Part shown: positions 49,940 to 59,173 of the stretch, in pieces
Layout of the letters: the number at the start of each line of letters is the position of its first letter
Position numbering within the stretch: the stretch's first letter is position 1
Assembly (NCBI RefSeq): GCF_020283565.1
Contig: NC_060062.1
Span: 6,919,322-6,983,321, forward strand
Reading direction: 5' to 3'
Origin: Trifolium pratense
Taxonomy: Eukaryota; Streptophyta; Magnoliopsida; Fabales; Fabaceae
DNA: 64,000 nt
Translations under genes and position numbers: made by a program
The notes under the pieces: model-generated
What the model was told of the DNA's origin: nothing
What the model saw: only the letters and a program-made list of their open reading frames with translations
Databases searched by the model: none

Positions 49940-50343
49940 ATATATTCTTCTAAAATATTCTTAATTCACATTTATGAATGATCATAGTTGTTTGTGATTG
50001 GCTAAACTATATTTCAGCTCTTGATCATAGATTCATAATCTGTTTTGGCTCCATTGCTCCATTTACTACCTACTATGATCCTAAATGATACAAACTGCAG
50101 ATGCATTTGCATTTTTTTGCTGAAGTAAACTGCAGATCACTTACTACGAAAGTCTTCATTCCTTCACAATGTAATCAAAATTGGACTAGACCAGCATGTT
50201 CAACCAATTGAATTAGGAACTGGACCTACATTCGGTCCACATAGTCTCATTAAACACTATGGCAAAAAACCAACCTAAAAACCGGTAAGAAACCTCACAA
50301 AGCCAGTGTTGGCCGGTTTGTCACGGTTCAAGACAAAAACAAC

Positions 50344-50573
50344 TTTTTGTTACGTGGAAGTTTGAGACAACTAAGTACTACTGCACTGTCATTGATGCCC
50401 CGGACACATGATTACTGAAACATCCGAAGCTGATTGCGCTGTTCTCATCATTGATTACACAACTGGTGGTTTTGAAGCTGGTATTTCCAAGGATGGTCAG
50501 ACCCGTGAACATGCCTTTCCTTGCTTTCACCCTTGGTGTGAAGCAAATGATCTGCTGTTGCAACAAGGTATTT
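50344..50573 (+). pseudogene. EF-1alpha pseudogene fragment
   Basis: Short relic of translation elongation factor 1-alpha. It reads [12 protein letters not shown], then after a gap [51 protein letters not shown]. The bases for HRDFIKN between the two parts are deleted, which breaks the frame, and there is no start or stop. No intron is seen within the fragment, and it lies alone. It could be a truncated processed copy or a piece carried by a transposon. Confidence 0.85.
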
Positions 50574-51483
50574 GAATGTTGAAAAAGATTTGATTATATT
50601 ATAAATAACATCAAGATTATGTCCTTTTAGTCCCTCATTGAATATGATGGCTTAAGATTCTCATAAAGGATGACGTGACGCACTTAGTAAGGGGGTAAAC
50701 CAAAATTTGCTAACATCACATGGGGCAAAAGAACAGAATCTTAAACCAATATATTCAACGAGGGACTCAAAAGATAGAATCTTGACATTACATAGGATAA
50801 TCGAAATAAAATATATTACAAGAGATAAACCGAAATTGCGAACATTACATGAGGTAAATACTATTTAACTCTAAAAATGATGAGCTATACACTTTAAACT
50901 ATATAAGTTAATTGAAATAACTTATAAAATTAAGTTTTTTTTATAGAACTTATTAAAATAAACTATAAGTTAACAAACAAGTCTTTTTTTTGTTGGGTAA
51001 ACTTTTAAGATATAAACTCAAAATCTGACATTGTCGATTAGAAACTTTACAGGAGATGGAATCCCTCTCATATTTGCATACATCGTATTAATCTTGTGCT
51101 TCTGTATATAGTTTATAATAATAAAGAAAAATCTTAGCCAAATTATGATAAAACAGTGAAATATTGATTATAATTACAAGGCTACAAGCAATGAAGCAAA
51201 GCATGTCCGTCCACACATCATCTCTTGTTTTTGACGTCGTTTTTCAGATTTATTTGCCGGCCGGCTATCGATACCAATAACAAATAATTCTCACCAAAAA
51301 ACAAAATATACCAATAATAAATCTCTTCAATTCAAAATCAAATCTAAAAATATAATTTTTTTTAATTACTTGTATGTCAAGTAAGAGACCAAGACCAACC
51401 CCAGTTGCATTCTTGCAGCAGTATAAATAAAGTAACAAATTGAGGGTTAGGAATTTCATCTTTCAAAAAGGGGAAGTAACAAT

Positions 51484-51954
51484 ATTGAAATCAAGATCAC
51501 CCTGAAGAGTTCTGACGGTGAGAGCTTTGAGGTTGACGAGGCGGTGGCGTTGGAGTTGCAAACAATCAAGCATATGATTGTGGAAAATTGTGCTGACGAA
51601 GGAATCCCTCTTCCAAACGTGACAAGCAGGATCTTGACAAAGGTTATTGAGTATTGCAAGAAGCATGTTGAGGTTGCGCGTTGGGAAGAAGAAAAATCTT
51701 GTAGTAATGAGAATGATCTTAAGGCTTGGGACGCTGATTTCGTCAAAGTTGATAATGATACGCTTTGCAAACTCCTTGCGGCTGCATACGATTTAAACAT
51801 CAAGAGTCTGCTAGATCTTACACATCATACTATATCGGACATAATGAATGGTAAGACACCGGACGAGATTCGTAAGTTATTCAACATTAAGAATGATTTC
51901 ACTCCGGAGGAAGAGGAAGAAATTCGTCTTGAAAACCAATGGGCATTTGAATGA
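51484..51954 (+). pseudogene. SKP1-like tandem copy without an initiator ATG
   Basis: A paralogue of the gene at 44379. The reading frame is open from [23 protein letters not shown] through [15 protein letters not shown] to [17 protein letters not shown] and stop at 51952-51954. The ATG of the first copy is missing: the matching stretch reads AACAATATTGAAATCAAG, and an in-frame TAG lies upstream near 51450 with no ATG between. The first in-frame ATG is inside IKHMIVEN (51571), which would remove the first beta strands of the POZ-like fold. The TATA box (51422-51429) and about 500 bp of 5' flank are kept. Either it is a pseudogene at an early stage, or a non-AUG start is used. Confidence 0.82.
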
Positions 51955-52409
51955 TTATAGAAAACCGTCAATTTACCTTTTAAAGTATTTCTATTGTACA
52001 CTTTTTTTTAGAAGGGACGGAAAGGAAGTCTTTCTATTAACAACAAAATAAGTCTATTTTAGTTACATGACCTTATAATTTATTTGTTATTAGCTAAAAC
52101 ATTAACCTTATTAAACATAACCTTTATCAGAAGAAAAAATTCTCTCAATTTCTTTTTCCTCAATTGTTACTTTTTGACCATTGATTAATTTTTCTTCATT
52201 TTTTATAATTAAAATATTCTCACATATTTTTGATCCAAAGGTCTAAATATAAACATTATTTCCTCAATTTATTTTTTAATGGAGAGAATCTATTCTCCCT
52301 TATCAAAAAGGGTAACTTCTTTTTATTTCATTTTTTATGTACTTTATCCTAATAGTTTGGTTTTATATTATTTCTAACGGTTTTTTTAGTACAGGTGCAA
52401 AATTTGAAT

Positions 52410-52455
52410 TAGCGCTAACTCTTTTTTTTTTTTTTTTTTACAGTAGCGCTAACTC
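52410..52455. mobile_element. Micro-insertion: T18 plus ACAG with 12-bp TSD
   Basis: Perfect 12-bp repeats TAGCGCTAACTC at 52410-52421 and 52444-52455 flank only a run of about 18 T and ACAG. It is best explained as a reverse-transcribed poly(A) tail inserted with almost no body. Confidence 0.75.
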
Positions 52456-52688
52456 AATTGATCACTTTGATATTATATATTTTTCTTTCTAGTAAGGACA
52501 AAACTTATATGCATTTCTTTAGATGCTGTTTTTCCTGTTCCTCTCACAAAAAGGTAATTATTTATATTTTTAATTAAAAAAAAGTTTTTAAATAAAAATA
52601 ATTTCCCCCCATGTATCTAGCACAGTAAAAACTGTGTATATGGAACTGTACATAAGTTTGGTCCTTCTAATAATTCACTTCAATATCG

Positions 52689-52765
52689 GCTAAAGTGTGT
52701 GTTATTTTTTATTTTTAACGAAAAAGAGCTTAAAACATTTCATTAATAAGAATGAGCTAAAGTGT
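52689..52765 (-). mobile_element. 57-bp L1 3'-end insertion with TSD
   Basis: Repeats GCTAAAGTGT (52689-52698 and 52756-52765) flank a T-rich start and GAAAAAGAGCTTAAAACATT then TCATTAATAAG. In minus orientation this is the same 3' end (AATGAAATG...TAAGC...CTTTTTC, poly A) as in the LINEs at 4887 and 54423. Confidence 0.75.
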
Positions 52766-53220
52766 ATTATATATCCATTGATTATGACCATTAATATTGT
52801 TTTTTTTACTATGTTAATGTACAAAAATTTTACCGACACTGTTTAGTGGTGATTTATCTCAGTTTGAAATTTTATTGATATACAAAAGTTAGAAATCGAA
52901 TTCCTTACCACTTACATTGTTGATAATTAATACTTTATTAATTAGTGACTTATTTAAATTCACACTCATTAAAATGTATTTGTTTATAGTTGTCATATAA
53001 AAAATGTTTTTAATTTTAAAATAGTCATTTTTTTCACTTATATTAGTTTTTATAAAAACAAGTATATACAATTTTTAAAATAAGATGTGAGTATATTGTT
53101 GTTAGGTTGAGAGGTCATTAAATAAACGAAATTCAAGGCTAACCATAGAAATAAAACCCCATATGAAGACTTGGTCAAGCATGTGTCATTATAGGTTGAA
53201 ATCAAAGCATACAAATATCA

Positions 53221-53228
53221 TATAAATA
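53221..53228 (+). promoter_or_regulatory. TATA box-like site before the small basic ORF
   Basis: TATAAATA lies 131 bp before the ATG at 53352. Confidence 0.45.
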
Positions 53229-53351
53229 CAACATGTAGAATTCATATAATAATGTAGCTCATTATTATTATTCAATAAGCTACCCCTGCGTGACTTATTA
53301 CTTAATCAAATTAATATCTTCCTCTTGAATTCCATTTGAGAATTCAAGAAA

Positions 53352-53552
53352 ATGGGAGATTTTAAAGATAAAGTAAAGGTGACGGCAAAGAAAGCTAAGA
53401 CAACGGCAAAGAAAACGAAGAAAATTGTCGTTAAAAATGGGGTGAAGGCTGTTGGTGCATGCAAGAACGGTTGGGCAAAACTCAAGAGAGCCATTAATAA
53501 TTACAAGGAAAAGAAAAATATGAGGACAGAATATTTAGGTGATCGTCATTAG
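53352..53552 (+). CDS. Small lysine-rich protein, 66 aa, unknown
   Basis: An intact ORF (ATG at 53352 in context AAAATGGG, stop at 53550-53552). About a third of the residues are Lys or Arg, with a tandem-like start KVTAKKAKTTAKKTKK then IVVKNGVKAVGACKNGWAKLKRAI, which could form a basic amphipathic helix. There is one Cys and no signal peptide, so it is not a nodule-specific Cys-rich peptide. A TATA box lies upstream and an AT-rich 3' region follows. I do not recognise the family. The composition bias, start context and TATA spacing favour a real gene, but no homologue is known to me. Confidence 0.5.
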   Translation: MGDFKDKVKVTAKKAKTTAKKTKKIVVKNGVKAVGACKNGWAKLKRAINNYKEKKNMRTEYLGDRH

Positions 53553-53884
53553 ATCAAATTGAAGTATATATTTATATGATTATTCTTGAGGCTTGACCAA
53601 TTAATTCTTGTATTATCTTATAAGTTGGCTATGTAACATTTGGTTATTATGTTATGCAGCAAAGCATATATTATTACTTAATGTTTCACCCCTATATTAG
53701 ATTAATTTAATGAGAAAGTAGCCTTGTTAATTTTGTTGACATATCTTATTCTCTTTAATTCAATTTTCTTAGCCTTTCCAACAAAAAAATTAATGGAAAA
53801 ATAGAGAATTTGATCGATTGTTGTACCTAGCTTTTGAGATGACGATCAAACCGATGAACGCTATGATTTTGTGATAAAATGTGT

Positions 53885-53929
53885 ATGGAAAGTGTGTTTT
53901 TTTTTTTTTTTTTACAAAATGGAAAGTGT
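53885..53929. mobile_element. Micro-insertion: poly(T) plus ACAAA with 11-bp TSD
   Basis: Repeats ATGGAAAGTGT at 53885-53895 and 53919-53929 flank G, a run of about 17 T and ACAAA. This is the same architecture as the insertions at 14507, 52410 and 58579. Confidence 0.65.
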
Positions 53930-54422
53930 TTTCTTGTAATTTGATTTTAGGCTTAATTATATTTTTTTGTCTCTTATCTTTATTTTACATTTTAAGTTAA
54001 TCTCTTATCATTTAAAAGTTTCAAGTTAGTCTCTTATATTTTCTTTAAGTTTTGAGTGAAGCGGAACAAGAGGGGCATGAGTACATACTATATCTACGGG
54101 ACTGTGAAGTCTAAGAAATTTTATGTGTATTTTGTGTTTTGTTTGTTGTATATTTCTTTGTCATATATGATGTGCTGTATGTTTGATCTTTTACCAATGA
54201 TATTTTAATTCTTTCAAAAATTGTGATTTCTTTGATTAATAACAAGCTCACAAAGTTTGTATCTTAATTATAATAATGAATTTGTGTTATTTAATTTATT
54301 TTTTGTTGATTCTAAAGAGAGGGGGTTTAAAACCGCCGATGAATAGATACACATGAGAAGAAAAAAATTTGAAATTTTGGAGTCGGGCCATGGCCCTGTG
54401 CAGCCCATGTGCAGCTCAGTTT

Positions 54423-56131
54423 CTTTTTTTTTTTTATAGAAAAAGATGCTTATAGCATTTCATTCATAATCAATTGACTTATACATGTCGGTACATCAGT
54501 AAAGATATTGGAGCTAGCTAGAGATGTGGCTACCCTTGCCAAAGCATGGGCTACCTCATTTGCTTGTCTCCTATTAAACTCAACAAGAGAGTTTGTAAAA
54601 AATAATGAAAAATAGCGTTTACATTCACCTATAATGTCTCCAAATTCCGTAATATCATATCCCCTTTATTGAAATAGTCCACTACTAACTTTGAATCTAG
54701 AGCAAAGTCTACTGCATCAAGTTATAACTCACTAACCCATTTGATTGCATGAAGCAAACCCAAAGCTTCTCCAATATCCACATTGCATATAGGTGATAAC
54801 CACATAGACTTAGCAAGCACATACCGGCCTTCGTCATCACGAATACAGATTCCAATACCCACCCGGTTGCTGTGAGATGAAAATGACGCATCAATGTTAC
54901 ACTTATATCTCCCTGTTGCCGGTTTCCTCCATCGAATAGGAGCTTGTACCGACCTGTTAATAGACCTTAATTCAGAAGCGTTACTGTTGTCAGACCGAGT
55001 ACCCTCTGGTTGCTGCCTCGCCGCTGCTTTGTGCGCATTGATCCAGTCCTCAATCAACTTAATTGCTCTGGCCACCACTTGAGAACTTGTCTCTGTTACA
55101 TCTTGCCAAAGCTTTAAGTTTCTATGCTTCCATATACTCCACATAAGTGCAGCCATGTGTGTTGCTTGCTGCTCATCGAGTTGTTGTAGCAATAGAAAAA
55201 TGGAGGTTGCCGCAGTAGTTGTGGTTTTCACAGCTGCCTCCACCTTTTCGCACAAGCCAATGGATTGCCAAGCTCGAATAGACAAAGGACAATCAAACAA
55301 AATATGGCCAGTATCTTCATAATTGTCATCACACACCACACAATTTGATGGACATTGTATACCTTTGTCTCTCAACCGAGCACGTGTTGGAAAACACCCT
55401 CGACAAATTCGCCAAAGGAGGTTCTTCACCTTGGGAGGAACTTTGAGACGCCAAATGCCGGACCAAAACCCGGGACGACTAAGATGAGAGGTATCAAGAA
55501 GTTCTTCAACACACAACCTATATGCACTCTTGACCGTGTAATTCCCTTTTTTCTCCGCTTTCCAAACCAATTTATCCGAAGTAACTTGCTGAAACAAAGG
55601 TGTTCTCAAAATAGCATCAGCTGTATCTTGATCAAATAAATTATTTATGACATGACTATCCCACTCCTTTGTGGTGTTGCTAATAAGGTGCTTCACTTTA
55701 ATATTTTGTAAATGCATGACACTTGGATTAGAAGCTGAGATCGGCGTGCCACCTTGAATCCATGGTTCCCCAAGTATAGAGATATTTTCGCCTGAGCCGA
55801 TACACCATCGAGCGCCTTCACGAACAAGGAATTTAGCACTTGATATGCTCCTCCAAACATAACTTGGATTGTGACCAAGTGATGATGCCAAGAAATTGCT
55901 ATGGGGAAAATATATAGCTTTGAATAAGCGTGATACAAGACTATTCGGAGAAGATTGAAATTTCCACCCTTGTTTACCAAGCATGACAATGTTGAACGCA
56001 GTAAGATCTTTAAACCCCATACCTCCTTTATTTTTGTGCACCGAGAGTTTGTCCCAAGCCAACCAGTGTATACCTTTGTTATTAGACCCACCGTGACCCC
56101 ACCAGAAGGAATTCATCATTTTCTCAAATGT
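54423..56131 (-). mobile_element. 5'-truncated L1-type LINE, end of ORF2 with zinc-binding and RNase H-like domains
   Basis: The minus strand starts near 56131 within the ORF2 linker (EKMMNSFWWG, then GIHWLAWDKLSVHKNKGGMG). It continues through the reverse-transcriptase zinc-binding domain (VKNLLWRICRGCFPTRARLR, CVVCD, HILFDC) and the RNase H-like domain (YKCNIDASFSSHSNRVGIGI, IGEALGLLHAIKWVSEL). A stop follows SEL at 54725, and the rest of the RNase H domain is frameshifted but readable (DFALDSKLVVDYF, ANEVAHALA, NEML). The 3' UTR phrase AATGAAATGCTATAA and poly(T) at 54423-54435 mark the 3' end. No catalytic reverse-transcriptase core is left. A target duplication was not found. It is the same family as 4887-5391. 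Confidence 0.88.
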
Positions 56132-56402
56132 TTTTTTTTTGAAGGAATTTAACTTGAAATGTTGTGAATTGATAATTGTGCCCTTTTTTTAATTAAGTGT
56201 AAAAAAAAAATAAATAGAGAAGGGAAAGTGATGAAGTGAGAGGCGTATAATAATATATAGAGAGAGAGTTAGTGAGGGTTGGAATATTGTTTGTTAGTTG
56301 TGATACGTGATTGATGATAAGATTAATTAAGTGAGCCAGCAATAAAATAAATTTGAAATTGACATAGAGAGATTAATTAGGTGTGAGTCTTTATTGAACA
56401 AT

Positions 56403-56453
56403 ATTGAGAAGTGGTTTTTTACATAGCAAGAAAAAAAAAAATTGAGAAGTGGT
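56403..56453. mobile_element. Micro-insertion of 25 bp with poly(A) and 13-bp TSD
   Basis: Perfect repeats ATTGAGAAGTGGT at 56403-56415 and 56441-56453 flank TTTTTACATAGCAAG plus ten A residues. The poly(A) is on the plus strand here. Confidence 0.75.
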
Positions 56454-56566
56454 GTGAGTCCTTTGCTAGTGTAGATTGTGGTAATTGATGAGTGAAACAA
56501 ACTAAACAATGTCATAGTCATAGCTTGCTTAGAAAAAGAAGATTACTTTTTATCAAAAAAAAAAAA

Positions 56567-57713
56567 GGCTTTAATGCACTTTTGATCCCCCTATTTTGAA
56601 AAACTTGAACTTTTGATCCCCTTATTTTAAAAGCCAACTTTTTGATCCCCCTATTTTAGTTTTTTATGAATTTTGATCCCCCATCTCAATTTGGTCAAAG
56701 TTTTGCTTATGTGTCATGCTCATTGATGATGTGGCAGTGTACACATTGACATATCATATTCCATGTCATTATTATTATTTTTTAAAATAAAATATTATCT
56801 TTTAAAAATATTAAAATAATAAAAAAAAATTAAATAATTAAAAATAGTAAATTAACCAAATATATAATTAAAAATTACTAAATAACCCAAATATTTAATT
56901 AAAAATTAATAATTTACTCAAATATATAATTAAAAATAGTAAATTACTCGAAAATATAATTAAAAATTAATAAATTACCCCAACAACATGGATTTGATAG
57001 CAATGTGTGGGCTTGCTTCATGAATTGCATTGATATATGTTAACAAACTAAAGCAATAAAGTAATTTTGAGAGGAAACAATACAGCAAACATACCTCATA
57101 AAATCCTTCACGTTAGTCATTTTCTTGTTGATGAAGAATTGTTCACGCGATTGCTTCGAAAAACAACCGTTCACTCGAGCGCGTTGAAGAAGAACTGTTC
57201 ACGAACGATTGAGAGGGAGAAGTCGATCAACGATTTGTGTTTTTGATTTTCTAGGGTTCCATTTGGGAACCAACTTTGCGTTTCTCACTTCTTTGAAATC
57301 AAGAACGTGATCGTGTGCAGAGAATTAACAAGAGAAAGAAAAACTTTTTGATTTCCCATTATACTTCTTTGATTTTAGTTATATAATTAGTTATATAATA
57401 TAATGTTTTAATACTTTTAATAATTACTGATTTTTTTTATAAGATTAATTACTGATTTTTTATTAACTATTTTTTATTATTTTAATATTTGATTTTAAAA
57501 AATAATAATAATGACATGGAATATGATATGTCAATATGTACACTGCCACATCATCAATGAGAATGACACATAAGCAAAACTTTGACCAAATTGAGATGGG
57601 GGACCAAAATTCATAAAAAACTAAAATAGGGGGATCAAAAAGTTGGCTTTTAAAATAGGGGGATCAAAAGTTCAAGTTTTTCAAAATAGGGGGATCAAAA
57701 GTGAATTAAAGCC
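56567..57713. mobile_element. Long fold-back element, Mutator-like (MULE) MITE
   Basis: 1147 bp with terminal inverted repeats of about 240 bp. The ends are GGCTTTAATGCACTTTTGAT and, complemented from the right, GGCTTTAATTCACTTTTGAT. Inside each arm the phrase TTTTGATCCCCCTATTTT repeats three to four times at short spacing. The flanks are A-rich (AAAAAAAAA and AAAAAAGAA), compatible with a 9-bp duplication but not informative. No transposase is present. The centre (57090-57340) holds GC-richer sequence with no clear ORF. Confidence 0.75.
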
Positions 57714-59173
57714 AAAAAAGAAAAGAAAAAGAAGCTTACTAGCTAACAAAAAGTAATTTACATGATTATAATTTTTTTCAAACTAGCTAGTTCAATGAGA
57801 TATAAACTCAATACTAATTATGACCACACCGACCAACATGTATTAAATTAAAGATGATGTGAAATTATAGACCATACTTACATACCATACTATAGTATAC
57901 AAATGTCAGTTTCCTCCTCCAACTCTCCATGTTTCTTTCTTTTTTTTCGGTTCGACACTAGTTAGCACTACCAAGCAGCAGCTAGCGCGTTCTTTTCTTT
58001 TCTCTCTCACTCTCATTCTATAAACATTAGGGTTGAAATGTCAAAAATATCCTTGATGTTATATTTTTGTTGAAATTTTTTATGTTTAAAAGAAAAAAGT
58101 TGTGTCAAGCTATGCTATACCATTCTAAAGACTGACTTATGAATTCTCATGATAATTACGCCAAACTTACCATAATATGGAAAAGTAGAAATTGAATGGA
58201 GGATAAAAAAGTAATAACATGTTAAAATCAATTTATTTCTTGAGTATCGTTAATACTCTTGTCGTAATATTTAGTATTTCCCTTTGCATAATCATGATTA
58301 CATTTCACCACTTTTAAATAAATACACATGCATGTAATTTCAGCATAAATGATGATGTCTTAATCGAGTTGGAATTATTTAAAAAAAAAAACAAATCGAG
58401 TTGGAATCTTTTTCATTTTATAAGTTATTTATTTTTTTATTATAATATAGTTTTGAAAAGTAATAGAAGAAATATTTTAAAAAAAGTGATATTAATGAAT
58501 TTTAGTAATATAAGAAATAACATATTATAAACTCTTGTAAAAAAAATTATGATTATAAACTATCTTTATTTTTTTGTTTACAAACCAATACTTTTTTTTT
58601 TGACGAATACAAACCAATATTTTTAAAGTCTTTAACTTATGTATTTAGGGCATAAATTTACATGTTCCATAAATAAATATATGAAAAGTCGTTTTTTTAC
58701 AAGAAATAATTAAAAAGTTTTTTTATTATTTTCTTTAGAGCATAAAAAGTTTTTTTTTTATAAATAAAAAGTCTTATTTATGATTTGCCGCTTTGATTAG
58801 AAATTATTTTTTGAAAGTGGGTCCCGCAATCCCCTCCACGTTCACAATGTTAAACAAAGAACATCAAACAACAAAAGACAAACAAACAACCTCGACTCAA
58901 TTCTTTAGTACAGCCTGGTTCCTATTCCTACTTTAAAAAAAAAACCTCTTCCAATTTCCATTTATACCCCTAATCCATTTTCATAATTTTCCCTTACCAA
59001 GGGACAAAAAAATAATTCCAAGCTCACTCACCATCCCCAATACACCATACCCAAAAAAATGCACTTCATTCTTTCATTCCCAAAAATCCCCAATTCAATT
59101 AAGCCCTAATTTCATCAGCACCGAAAACCCTAAATCCCCAATTCTTCAATCGATCAATAACGATCTACGAAGA
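57714..59173. other. Intergenic and LIMR promoter region
   Basis: AT-rich spacer. The last 100 bp hold CCCTAA-type phrases (AAACCCTAAATCCCC near 59126), common in plant housekeeping promoters or 5' UTRs. Confidence 0.5.
58579..58619. mobile_element. Micro-insertion: poly(T) plus GACGAA with 12-bp TSD
   Basis: Perfect repeats TACAAACCAATA (58579-58590 and 58608-58619) flank C, a run of T and GACGAA. The GACGAA end is nearly identical to the GACGCA end of the insertion at 14507. Confidence 0.75.

Larger units (their letters stand above)
51955..53220. other. Spacer with two small retro-insertions
   Basis: AT-rich and non-coding. It contains the micro-insertions at 52410-52455 and 52689-52765, listed separately. 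Confidence 0.6.

Noticed and set aside
57421..57461. TAATTACTGATTTTTT repeats around 9 bp inside the fold-back element
   Set aside because: AT-rich and only a 9-bp insert without clear poly(T); not distinguishable from slippage.
58742..58772. Another poly(T) micro-insertion (ATAAAAAGT repeats)
   Set aside because: Repeats are short and low in complexity; chance or slippage explains it.
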